DNA of 12,545 bases from CAZJKO01 sp964546995 (GTDB lineage: Bacteria; Bacillota_I; Bacilli_A; RF39; UBA660), in NCBI GenBank assembly GCA_964546995.1, contig CAZJKO010000030.1, forward strand, positions 1-12,545, in the 5' to 3' direction. The notes beneath the pieces were generated by a model. That model was given only the letters and a program-made list of their open reading frames with translations. It had not been told where the DNA came from and did not search any database. A program made the position numbers and the translations under genes. Shown piece by piece: positions 1 through 7,418 of the stretch (position 1 is the stretch's first letter; each line of letters opens with the position of its first letter).

Positions 1-404
1 GAAAAAGTCATAAATTATGGTGTGATATAAAAGGTAAAGTATTACCTAGTGGAGTCGTATTACAAAAATTATTCGATATAATTGATAGAAATATTTTTGA
101 AACTACATTTTTAGAATCAGTTAAGTGCTATCCACTTGAAAGAAAGAATTTAAAAACTTGTTCTAGTAATTGTAAGAACATAATGTTGGAACAATTAAGA
201 ATACTAAATCCTAAATTGATTATTACTCTAGGAGAATTTCCAACTAGAAATATACTTAATTTTAAATTTAATAAGTTCGCAGATGCGGTTGGTAATATGT
301 ATGAAGTTAATGGTTATAAAATATTACCTATTTATCACCCTAGTCCTATCTCTCCAAAAAGTTATAAAGGTAATGTTCCAATCTTTGAAAAATTGAAGGA
401 GTAG
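1..404 (+). CDS. Uracil-DNA glycosylase superfamily protein, C-terminal part (5' end outside window)
   Basis: The frame is open from base 3, so the gene begins upstream of the window and an internal ATG at 183 is not its start. About 133 residues are visible. Near the C-terminus they show the UDG-superfamily pattern: a strand-helix reading PKLIITLGE (about 213-239), then after a spacer LPIYHPSP (about 324-347), matching the family's LG and HPS loops that grip the flipped base. Upstream lie KCYP and then two more cysteines (CSSNC, about 123-173). This resembles the iron-sulfur cysteine region of family 4 enzymes, but the N-terminal GxxPG active-site motif cannot be seen. The expected role is excision of uracil or another modified base from DNA. 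The AAGGAG that serves the next gene overlaps its 3' end, so the two are one operon. A defence glycosylase such as Brig1 belongs to the same superfamily, but a housekeeping repair role is not excluded. Confidence 0.7.
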   Translation, partial: KSHKLWCDIKGKVLPSGVVLQKLFDIIDRNIFETTFLESVKCYPLERKNLKTCSSNCKNIMLEQLRILNPKLIITLGEFPTRNILNFKFNKFADAVGNMYEVNGYKILPIYHPSPISPKSYKGNVPIFEKLKE

Positions 405-408
405 TTAT

Positions 409-996
409 ATGTTTGATTATATTAGTGATAAAAAAATTAGAGATGTATGTAATTCTGATTTTAATGAATTAGAAAAATGTATAAAATTAAATTTATCTAA
501 AAGTGCCTTAGTTTTAATTGGCAGTCTTGTTGAATCGTTATTGTATTATGAAATTATTAATAATAATAAATACAAAGATCAATTGCCAAATTTTGAAAAA
601 AGAGATGAAAAGTCTTTGACACTAGATAAACTTTTGAATGATGCACATAAAATAAAAATAATATCTGATGAAATGTTTTATTCCTTAAAGAATATTCAAT
701 CGTATCGTAATTATATTCATCCTAATGTTTATATAAAAAAAGAAACAATGCCAAATAGTATTAATATACAATCTTGTTACTATAGTTTAAAAAGTTTAAT
801 AGATTTATTTAATAACGAGAATAAACAACATGATTATCCAAATGAAATATTAATTTCTATAAGGGATTTATTTAGTAAATTATTTTTTAGAACACCAACA
901 GATTATGAAATGTATTTATATGGTGGATTTGCTTTAAAATATCCGATAGAAATTGTTGAAAAAATCATACTATCTGAGGTGAAAGATGAAAAATGA
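409..996 (+). CDS. HEPN-like all-alpha protein
   Basis: This is a 195-residue, mostly helical protein. Two features recall a HEPN-like family seen beside defence and repair genes: an early helix reading IGSLVESLLYYEI (about 37-49), and SYRNYIHP (about 98-105), which carries Arg100, Asn101 and His104. The HEPN fold commonly uses an Arg-x(4-6)-His catalytic motif for RNA cleavage. Here the spacing is R-x3-H, so ribonuclease activity is uncertain and a purely structural or toxin-antitoxin role is possible. The start is supported by AAGGAG at 396-401, seven bases upstream. It lies four bases after the glycosylase stop and overlaps the next gene by 11 bases, so translation is probably coupled. The gene is very AT-rich, with many ATA and AGA codons, unlike the genes after 2321. 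No signal peptide or membrane segment is seen. Confidence 0.6.
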   Translation: MFDYISDKKIRDVCNSDFNELEKCIKLNLSKSALVLIGSLVESLLYYEIINNNKYKDQLPNFEKRDEKSLTLDKLLNDAHKIKIISDEMFYSLKNIQSYRNYIHPNVYIKKETMPNSINIQSCYYSLKSLIDLFNNENKQHDYPNEILISIRDLFSKLFFRTPTDYEMYLYGGFALKYPIEIVEKIILSEVKDEK

Positions 997-2035
997 AAAT
1001 GAAAGAGATAAACTATTTTTAAATAATGAAGCATTGGATGGATTAAAAGCTAAAGGCTTTGTTGTTACAGATTCTATTTATGGTAAAGGAGAAACTAATT
1101 ATAGAGTATATGGTGCCCCACCTTTTCAAGATACTGAAAAAGAAGGATTGGCTTTATCGCTAGGACCTTTTCCAGTTGAAAAAAAACATTATGAGTTTTT
1201 AGTCAATAACTTAGATGATTCGGAAGATGTAGATTTAGAAACTCAACTGGCAATATTATTTACTCCTATAAAAATTCAATATGAAATATATGGAGGCTGT
1301 GATTCCTCTTGGGATTCAAAAATAAGTCAGAATTTATTGGAGGATATATCCTTGTTTTTAACCAATTTTTATAATTTAACTAATCCCGTTAAAACTGAAT
1401 GTTTCTATTGGATTATGCCTAAAGAAGATGCTGCACAAAAATTCTATTTAATAAGTGGTATACCAAAAAATAAACAAATTGAAAAATGGTGGGATATTAG
1501 AATACAGATGAGAGATTCTTCAGCTGAAAAAGAGTATGATATAAAAACTGATGACTATTTTTTAGTTCCTTTAATATGGCAAGAGTGGGATGAATATTTA
1601 CCATATAGACTATCTATACCATTTATGGAAATGTTTTCAATTGGCAATAAAAATGGTAGATTTATTAGAGTTCTAGAAAAAGAATTCAAAGATAAATTGC
1701 TTAAGTTTATAAATAGAGAGGCAAATAAAGGTAAATCCTGCTTAGATCCTGACAAAGAACTCTTATGTAAAAAATTGTATGAAGAAAACGATATAAAATA
1801 TCCGACAAATAATGAAAAAATATTTGATTTTTTTCTAGAATTAAAGTTCATAAAAAGAAAAATCATTAAAGGAGAAAATTATATTTATTTGAATAAGAAT
1901 TTAAAAGAACCATCAAAGATTATAAAGTTCAGTGATAATTGGAAGTTATTAAATAATCAATATAAATCCACTAAATCAATTGTATTAAATTATGTTAGTC
2001 TTGAAGAATACATAATGATAACAACAAGAAAATAA
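986..2035 (+). CDS. Unrecognised 349-residue protein, third gene of the UDG/HEPN operon
   Basis: I do not recognise this protein. It is soluble in appearance, with no signal peptide or transmembrane segment. The N-terminal two thirds mixes strands and helices and is unusually rich in Trp and Tyr (for example WWDIRI and IWQEWDEYLPY, near residues 168-212). A C-terminal stretch (about 262-306) reads as helix, helix, then FIKRKIIKGENYIYLN, which has the look of a winged-helix recognition helix followed by a beta wing; this is inference only. The start at 986 follows GAGGTG at 976-981 and overlaps the HEPN-like gene by 11 bases. Composition matches the two upstream genes and differs from the downstream backbone, so the three were probably acquired together. 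It could be a sensor, adaptor or effector of the module, and nothing in the sequence decides which. Confidence 0.6.
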   Translation: MKNENERDKLFLNNEALDGLKAKGFVVTDSIYGKGETNYRVYGAPPFQDTEKEGLALSLGPFPVEKKHYEFLVNNLDDSEDVDLETQLAILFTPIKIQYEIYGGCDSSWDSKISQNLLEDISLFLTNFYNLTNPVKTECFYWIMPKEDAAQKFYLISGIPKNKQIEKWWDIRIQMRDSSAEKEYDIKTDDYFLVPLIWQEWDEYLPYRLSIPFMEMFSIGNKNGRFIRVLEKEFKDKLLKFINREANKGKSCLDPDKELLCKKLYEENDIKYPTNNEKIFDFFLELKFIKRKIIKGENYIYLNKNLKEPSKIIKFSDNWKLLNNQYKSTKSIVLNYVSLEEYIMITTRK

Positions 2036-2116
2036 CTTAAAGTAATTGCAATAATAATATTATTGAGGTATAATTAATTCATCAAGTATTACTAAATACT
2101 TTTACTACTTGGGTGC

Positions 2117-2160
2117 GAAACTCATTAGTTTATTGCCCCACATTGAATGAAACTCGTTAG
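2117..2160 (+). repeat. 12-nt direct repeat, one mismatch, in two adjacent hairpins
   Basis: GAAACTCATTAG (2117-2128) recurs as GAAACTCGTTAG (2149-2160), 11 of 12 identical and 32 bases apart. Each copy forms the 5' arm of its own hairpin. Confidence 0.7.
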
Positions 2161-2180
2161 CTCTATACGAGTTTAAAGAA

Positions 2181-2212
2181 GTTCATGATACTTTGGTATT
2201 GTGAGCTTTTTT
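2181..2212 (+). terminator. Rho-independent terminator after the UDG/HEPN operon region
   Basis: GTTCATGATAC (2181-2191) pairs with GTATTGTGAGC (2196-2206) over 11 bp, including G-U pairs, with loop TTTG and a T6 tract at 2207-2212. It would end transcripts from the upstream operon or from the candidate small RNA. Confidence 0.75.
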
Positions 2213-2276
2213 GTTTATAAATCATCCAGAATAAACAACCAAACAAGATGATAAAAGATTGCTTTTGCTATATGGC

Positions 2277-2304
2277 TTGTGTTACACTATATTTGATATA
2301 GAAT
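2277..2304 (+). promoter_or_regulatory. Probable promoter of the tandem winged-helix gene
   Basis: TTGTGT (2277-2282) and TAGAAT (2299-2304) are separated by 16 bases. They lie downstream of the 2181-2212 terminator and just before AAGGAG (2307-2312) and the ATG at 2321. The -35 match is moderate. Confidence 0.45.
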
Positions 2305-2320
2305 AAAAGGAGAGTAGTAT

Positions 2321-3205
2321 ATGGCAGAGTTTTCTTTAAAAATCAAGTTGAACGATATGGATATTGAACTCCAAGGGGATGAAAATATGGTATCTAGTAT
2401 CTTTACTAAAATAACGACTGAAGGCTTAGGAATCTTAAATAATACGAACAAAATCAAAGAAGAAGAAAAAGAAACAATTCACCTAGTCGAAGAGAAAAAC
2501 ACAAAAAAGGAACCAAAAACAGAACCAAAAATGTATCCATCCCTTCATGAAATAGTCTTAAAAAACTCTCCCAATACAGAACCGGAGTGGATATTAGTCT
2601 ATACCTTCTATGCATCTTCCTTTGGAACAACAAGTGTAACCAAAAAAAGACTCCGCGAAATGTATCGTGAAACCAAACGCTTCACCAAAGTAAGAGGGGT
2701 TAATTTCAATAAAAACATCAAGTCTCTTCTCAATTCTAACGATTTAAATGCCATTACACAAGAAGAGTTTTCTATGACCGAAAAAGGTCTTGAAAAGGCG
2801 ATAAGTATTATAAATGGAGATACCTTAATCAAAAGTAAGAAATCTTTACATAATAGAAGAAGTGGCTTAAACTATAAAATAATTGAATTACCGATGAACA
2901 AAGATCAACGCGAAGCGTTTAAAGACTTTTATAGTCGCTACCGTTCAACCCTTAGGATTGATCAAATTTTAATCGTAGGATATTGGATCAATAAATATTT
3001 AGGTTTATCTTCGTTTCATTATAATACTATTTTTACACTCCTATCGATTGCCCAAGAAAATACCAACTTTGATATTCCATCCGCAATTAAAAATATGGCA
3101 TTCCGAAACAATTACTTAGTAGGAACAGAAACCAAAGGATATTACCGTTTAACAACGATTGGAGAAGATAGAGTAATCAGTAAAATTATGAAGAAAGAGA
3201 AATAA
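2321..3205 (+). CDS. Hypothetical protein with two tandem winged-helix-like repeats
   Basis: This 294-residue protein is not one I can name. It has three parts. First is a small N-terminal strand-helix region (1-40) with IKLNDMDIELQGDE. Second is a lysine/glutamate-rich linker (about 42-72). Third are two similar halves at about 88-164 and 213-288. Each half begins with an aliphatic helix (EWILVYTFY, DQILIVGYW), continues through two more helices (the last around KNIKSLLNSN and SAIKNMAFRN), and ends with a beta-wing-like stretch and a closing helix (FSMTEKGLEKAISII, YRLTTIGEDRVISKI). That is the order of a winged helix, so DNA or nucleic-acid binding is likely; this is inferred from pattern rather than a known family. 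The start follows AAGGAG at 2307-2312. Its codon use resembles the downstream backbone more than the AT-rich operon before it. Confidence 0.65.
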   Translation: MAEFSLKIKLNDMDIELQGDENMVSSIFTKITTEGLGILNNTNKIKEEEKETIHLVEEKNTKKEPKTEPKMYPSLHEIVLKNSPNTEPEWILVYTFYASSFGTTSVTKKRLREMYRETKRFTKVRGVNFNKNIKSLLNSNDLNAITQEEFSMTEKGLEKAISIINGDTLIKSKKSLHNRRSGLNYKIIELPMNKDQREAFKDFYSRYRSTLRIDQILIVGYWINKYLGLSSFHYNTIFTLLSIAQENTNFDIPSAIKNMAFRNNYLVGTETKGYYRLTTIGEDRVISKIMKKEK

Positions 3206-3217
3206 TCTTTCTTTTTT
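3191..3217 (+). terminator. Weak terminator overlapping the end of the tandem winged-helix gene
   Basis: AAGAAAGA (3191-3198) pairs with TCTTTCTT (3206-3213), with the stop codon in the loop, followed by T residues to 3217. The stem has only two G-C pairs. The -35 box of the next gene starts inside the T tract. Confidence 0.5.
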
Positions 3218-3244
3218 GTTGGAAAAATAAAGATATGTTATAAT
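3216..3244 (+). promoter_or_regulatory. Promoter of the SWIM zinc-finger gene
   Basis: TTGTTG (3216-3221) and a perfect TATAAT (3239-3244) are separated by 17 bases. AGGAGGAG at 3261-3268 and the ATG at 3272 follow. Confidence 0.75.
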
Positions 3245-3271
3245 AAAAAGGAAATCAGATAGGAGGAGTCT

Positions 3272-4693
3272 ATGAAAAAATTAAACATTACAGATTCCGT
3301 TTTAAAGGACATCTTCATCGATGAAAAAAGAAAGACAGGGTATATAGCTTATTGTGAAAAACAAGTAACTTTTGTGGAAAAAAAAGAGACATATTATATA
3401 TTTTTAGTGAAAGAAAAAAATAAAACGTATCATGTAACCATCGAAGTATTACCAAGGACGATGAATTTGTTCTGTGATTGTGGAAAAATGAATCACACCC
3501 CTTGTGAACATCTTGCCGCATGTTTATACGATTTAAAATATCGCTTAAATAGTCAAAAACCAAAAAAGAATCCTATTCCACGAAATATGAATAGATGGTT
3601 AAAACGTTTAAAAGAAACCGAAAAGTGGCTTGAAACACATCCTAGTAGAGAAGATTTCTACACGACATTTGATCTATTTTTAAATGAACTTCACGAAGAA
3701 TTATTAAAAGAAGAACCCGCCTTTTGTCGTAATAAGCTATTTTCATTGTACTGTTTTGTAGACCGCATAAAAGTGAGTTTTCCCATCGATAAAAGAGATC
3801 TCATCAACCAACTAAACAAAGTATTCAAAGATCTAATGATCAATCATTACGATTTGATTTGTGAAGGACTCCTTTGGTATGAAGACCAAGATACCTTATT
3901 TTCAGTAAGTGATATCATTGCCATGTTGACACTCCTCGTAAACTCCTATTTAGAAGCAGAAGTTGCCATGAAACTAATCGATCTTGCTGCATCACTTGAA
4001 TCCAAACAAGAGGAAAATTTGCTCATTGCGAAAGTAAAACTATTAGATGAGTGGATCGATCAAGAAGAAAAAGAGAAAGTAATAAAAGAAAACATTGATC
4101 GCTATAATGGCTTAAAGACTTATTATCTAAAAACGTTATTAGAAAAAAATGATTTAGCGAAAGTAGAAGAAATTTTAACCAAAGACTATGAACAAAACAA
4201 ATTGACGGAAGAACATAGCAACATTCTCTTAAACATCGCTTTGTATCAAAAGAAAAAACAAGAAGTTTTAAGGTTACGTTACTATCAATTTCAAAACTTC
4301 CCAAAAGAACAAACGTATATCGCTCTAAAAGAACAGCTACCGAAATTACGGTTCAAAAAAGAAAAAGAACAGCTCTTAGATTATTTGAAAGAAAAAAATG
4401 AACGAGCTTATGGAAGCATCATCGAAAAAGACCATGAAAAAAAGCGCATTTTCGACTATGCCAAATCGAAAGGAATCGATTATCTCGATTTGAAATTAGA
4501 GGAATTAAAGAAAGATTATGCAAAAGAGTTGATCGATGCATATGAGGAATTTTTGATCGACAAAATAAATGAGCACCAGAATAAACCCAATCGAGAAATC
4601 GACTATTATCTTTATCGTTTATTAGAAATCGATGGAAGTAAAGAGACGTATCAAAAACTAATCAACCAAAAAAAGAAAAGCAAAGAAGAGTAG
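3272..4693 (+). CDS. SWIM zinc-finger protein
   Basis: The protein has 473 residues. Near the N-terminus FCDCGKMNHTPCEH (67-80) gives Cys68-x-Cys70-x7-Cys78-x-His80, the CxCx(n)CxH zinc-binding signature of SWIM domains, which bind nucleic acid or protein. The remaining 390 residues are almost entirely helical and highly charged, with helical-repeat character, and carry no recognisable enzyme motif. In many Firmicutes a SWIM protein of this type is encoded next to an SNF2-family helicase. Here the next gene is convergent and unrelated, so no partner is visible. The start follows AGGAGGAG with good spacing and has its own consensus promoter. Cytoplasmic; the function is unknown, and a link to chromatin-like remodelling or repair is only inferred from the family. 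Confidence 0.8.
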   Translation: MKKLNITDSVLKDIFIDEKRKTGYIAYCEKQVTFVEKKETYYIFLVKEKNKTYHVTIEVLPRTMNLFCDCGKMNHTPCEHLAACLYDLKYRLNSQKPKKNPIPRNMNRWLKRLKETEKWLETHPSREDFYTTFDLFLNELHEELLKEEPAFCRNKLFSLYCFVDRIKVSFPIDKRDLINQLNKVFKDLMINHYDLICEGLLWYEDQDTLFSVSDIIAMLTLLVNSYLEAEVAMKLIDLAASLESKQEENLLIAKVKLLDEWIDQEEKEKVIKENIDRYNGLKTYYLKTLLEKNDLAKVEEILTKDYEQNKLTEEHSNILLNIALYQKKKQEVLRLRYYQFQNFPKEQTYIALKEQLPKLRFKKEKEQLLDYLKEKNERAYGSIIEKDHEKKRIFDYAKSKGIDYLDLKLEELKKDYAKELIDAYEEFLIDKINEHQNKPNREIDYYLYRLLEIDGSKETYQKLINQKKKSKEE

Positions 4694-7336
4694 TTACACT
4701 CCTCCTTGTTTTCCTTTTAAGCGTAAATAGATCTTCCGCATCCAATCGACAGGAATAACGCTCATCGCAAGAAAAATCATAATATAAAACTCTCGTATAG
4801 TAAGACCTGCCGTACGAAATAGTTCTCCACCATAGTAAATCAAAATGACTTGCACAAAGATGATGAAGAGAATCGTAATGACAAAAATTCTGTTTTGATA
4901 AAGGTGAGAAAGCAAATTGAGACGATGGGTCCTAGCATTGAAACTGTTGAAAATCCCAATGAAAATAAAAAGTCCAAAAAATGCAGTTAAAAAGTATTTA
5001 TCATCAGGATCGATTCGAAATAAATCGTGGATCATCGGACATTTTAAAAAGAGAATACAAAGTATAGAAGAGTAGAAACCAGTAAACAAAATTTCTCCTA
5101 ACATGTAGGAATTAATAATGGCTTCTTCTTTTTTCTTTGGCTTTTCCTTCATGTATTCCATTAATGGTGGTTCATAGGCAAAAGCAATACCTGCAAGAGT
5201 ATCCATAACCATATTGATCCATAACATTTGAATGACCGTAACGGGAGTTTCAACGCCGATAAAAGGACCAATAATCGATAAAGTAATGGCACAAAGATTG
5301 ACCGTAAGTTGAAAGATAATAAATTTTCGAATACTTTTAAAAATGGTTCTTCCAAATAAAATGGCTTTAGAAATAGAGAGAAAATTATCATCCAAAATGA
5401 CGATATCACTCGCTTCTTTACTAACTTCTGTACCACTTCCCATGGCAAACCCGACATCGGCTTTTTTTAAGGCAGGAGCATCGTTTACCCCATCACCAGT
5501 CATTCCGACAACGAGTCCCATTTCTTGTGAAAGGCGAATGAAACGACTTTTATCTTGAGGAAGAGCTCGAGCCACGATTCGAAGAAAGGGAAGTAATTGC
5601 ATCAGTTCTTGATCCGTTTTGTGTTTGATTTCATCGCTCGTCAACACAAGATCGTGCGAACTAGTAAGAAGTCCCAATTCTTTTCCAATCGAAATAGCGG
5701 TATCTTTATTGTCTCCCGTAATCATGACCGTTTGAATTCCCGCTTCATCGACGAGCTTGATACCCTCGATCGCATCTTTCCTTACTTCATCCTTAATAGA
5801 AAGAAGCCCCACAAAAGTAAGATTGGTAAGATCCTTTCGAAAGATAGCTTCTTCGCGCATAGCAAGGAGCAAAAGCCGTTCTCCTTTTTGTGATTTTTCC
5901 TTCATAATAGCACTCATTTTAGAAGAGGAAAATGGCCTTTTTCGACCTGCCTCATCGATATAACTGTGGCACATAGGAAGAAGTTTTTCTGGTGCCCCTT
6001 TGACAAGTGTCATGGTTTTCTTATGATCTTCAATAAAGCACATCGAATATTTTCGCTTACTATCGAACGGAATACTTTTTAAAATATGAACCGTCGGACT
6101 TTTTTCTTCCTGAAAAAAATGAACGAGGGCCCGATCGGTAATATTTCCTCCCAATGCACACTTTTTAGCTGCATGGTAATGAGCTGCATTGTTATAAAGA
6201 AAAGAAAGACGTGCATAAGCAAAAAGGGTAGGATCCTTCGAAAGAGCCTGTTTCGTTTTATAAGAAACGAGATCACCACGAATAAAGTCGACCACTTCCA
6301 ACTTTCCCTTGGTAAGTGTTCCCGTTTTATCCGTGAAAAGAATATTGATACTTCCTGCCGTTTCAATACCCACAAGTTTTCGAACCAACACATTGTTTTT
6401 TAACATTCGTTTCATATTGGAAGATAGCACAAGCGTAATCATCATAGGAAGCCCTTCTGGAACGGCTACGACAATGATCGTTACACTAAGTGTAAGAGCA
6501 TAGAGAACGTGACCTGCCATAAGAGGAAAATTCGAAATCGTTTCACTAATCAGTGTTAGATCAAAGTGGTTGTGAAGGAAAACGACAGAAAATAAATAGG
6601 AAATACTAACGAGGAGTGCCCCAAGATAACCGATCCTACTGATGACTTTAGCAAGCCCTCGAAGTCGTACCTTCAATGGACTATCCGGTTGCTTCTCTTG
6701 AATCTCTTGTGCAAGACGCCCATAGAACGTTTCATTTCCCACTTTCGTCACTTGCATGATCCCTTCTTTGGAATAGACAACCGTCCCTCGATAAAGAAAG
6801 CTCTCTGGTGAAGGAGAAAGTAAAGATGGACATGCTTCTTTATAAACTTCTTTAGGTTCCCCGTTTAACGATGATTCATCGACCGATAATGCTCCTTCGA
6901 TCAACACCCCATCGGCAGGAATCTTATCGCCCGATTGCAATAAAACAATATCCGAAACGACAATCTCATCGATAAATACTTCTTCCAAAACCGAATCTCT
7001 TAACACTCGACACTTAATTTTAGAAGACTCTTCTTGCAGTTTATCGAATGCTTTTTCACTACCGTACTCTGAGATCGTCGAAATAAAGGAAGCAAGAAAA
7101 ATGGCAATGACAATGCCAATTGTCTCAAACCAGTCGAAAGAAGAAAACAAAAAAACGGTTTTAATAGCAAGTGCAATCAATAAAATGCGAATAATCGGAT
7201 CTCCAAGAGTGGAAACAAACTGTTTAAAAAAACTATTTCGTGTAGAAGAAGTAAGAACATTACTACCATATTTATCTCTATTTTTTATCACTTCTTGTTT
7301 GGTTAATCCCGTTTTGCTACTTGTTCTTGGTATCAT
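4694..7336 (-). CDS. P2B-type calcium-translocating P-type ATPase
   Basis: An 880-residue membrane pump that should export Ca2+ using ATP. In order it shows: a cation-ATPase N-terminal region (GLTKQEV, 10-16); TM1-2 (about 46-86); the actuator loop with SLNGEP (156-161); TM3-4 with PEGLP (293-297), whose Glu294 is the expected ligand; the phosphorylation site DKTGTLT (Asp336); the nucleotide-binding KGAPE (446-450); TGDNKDTA (540-547); TGDGVNDAPA (613-622); and six C-terminal membrane segments. TM5 reads FQLTVN and TM6 WINMVMDT (Asn708, Asp712), as in plasma-membrane-type pumps with a single calcium site rather than SERCA. The actuator TGE motif is NGE here. The start is preceded by AGGAGG. 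It lies downstream of trpS but behind a terminator, so it is transcribed separately; I found no convincing promoter. Ca2+ specificity is inferred from the family. Confidence 0.92.
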   Translation of the reverse strand: MIPRTSSKTGLTKQEVIKNRDKYGSNVLTSSTRNSFFKQFVSTLGDPIIRILLIALAIKTVFLFSSFDWFETIGIVIAIFLASFISTISEYGSEKAFDKLQEESSKIKCRVLRDSVLEEVFIDEIVVSDIVLLQSGDKIPADGVLIEGALSVDESSLNGEPKEVYKEACPSLLSPSPESFLYRGTVVYSKEGIMQVTKVGNETFYGRLAQEIQEKQPDSPLKVRLRGLAKVISRIGYLGALLVSISYLFSVVFLHNHFDLTLISETISNFPLMAGHVLYALTLSVTIIVVAVPEGLPMMITLVLSSNMKRMLKNNVLVRKLVGIETAGSINILFTDKTGTLTKGKLEVVDFIRGDLVSYKTKQALSKDPTLFAYARLSFLYNNAAHYHAAKKCALGGNITDRALVHFFQEEKSPTVHILKSIPFDSKRKYSMCFIEDHKKTMTLVKGAPEKLLPMCHSYIDEAGRKRPFSSSKMSAIMKEKSQKGERLLLLAMREEAIFRKDLTNLTFVGLLSIKDEVRKDAIEGIKLVDEAGIQTVMITGDNKDTAISIGKELGLLTSSHDLVLTSDEIKHKTDQELMQLLPFLRIVARALPQDKSRFIRLSQEMGLVVGMTGDGVNDAPALKKADVGFAMGSGTEVSKEASDIVILDDNFLSISKAILFGRTIFKSIRKFIIFQLTVNLCAITLSIIGPFIGVETPVTVIQMLWINMVMDTLAGIAFAYEPPLMEYMKEKPKKKEEAIINSYMLGEILFTGFYSSILCILFLKCPMIHDLFRIDPDDKYFLTAFFGLFIFIGIFNSFNARTHRLNLLSHLYQNRIFVITILFIIFVQVILIYYGGELFRTAGLTIREFYIMIFLAMSVIPVDWMRKIYLRLKGKQGGV

Positions 7337-7418
7337 AATAGCCTCCTATAAAACTATATGATCGAAAGAATTTGACTAGAGAAAGAACAAATCCCCAAAT
7401 TTAGACAAGTTTTGTCGC

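Larger units (their letters stand above)
2109..2212 (+). ncRNA. Candidate structured RNA (three hairpins) or right end of an IS605-like element
   Basis: Three hairpins follow one another. The first (2110-2140) pairs TGGG, GCG and AAACT with AGTTT, TGC and CCCA. The second (2150-2174) has a perfect 7-bp stem AAACTCG/CGAGTTT. The third (2181-2206) is an 11-bp stem followed by six T. No gene covers the region. The succession of hairpins ending in a terminator, beside foreign-looking genes, could be a free small RNA, the 3' UTR of the operon, or the right end (omega-RNA region) of a tnpB-carrying insertion sequence that has lost its gene. I cannot show a tnpB remnant convincingly. The rest of the 2036-2320 gap contains only the promoter of the next gene. 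Confidence 0.35.

Noticed and set aside
994..996. Possible recoding of TGA as Trp, since the genome is AT-rich
   Set aside because: TGA ends the HEPN-like gene where the next gene starts, and Trp is encoded by TGG in all the genes examined, so the standard code fits.
2067..2150. Short open frame across the hairpin region ending GAKLISLLPHIE
   Set aside because: No start codon or ribosome binding site, and it overlaps the RNA stems.
2221..2252. Inverted repeat ATCATC / GATGAT with a 20-base spacer
   Set aside because: Six-base arms with a long spacer are expected by chance, and it has no fixed relation to the promoter.
5343..6503. Several + strand open frames of 64-105 codons inside the Ca2+ ATPase gene
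   Set aside because: They are shadows of a strongly conserved minus-strand coding region, with no promoter or ribosome binding site and no protein-like features.
7404..7416. Small inverted repeat GACAA-N3-TTGTC upstream of the ATPase gene
   Set aside because: A 5-bp stem is too short to separate from chance in AT-rich DNA, and no regulator or promoter geometry supports it.
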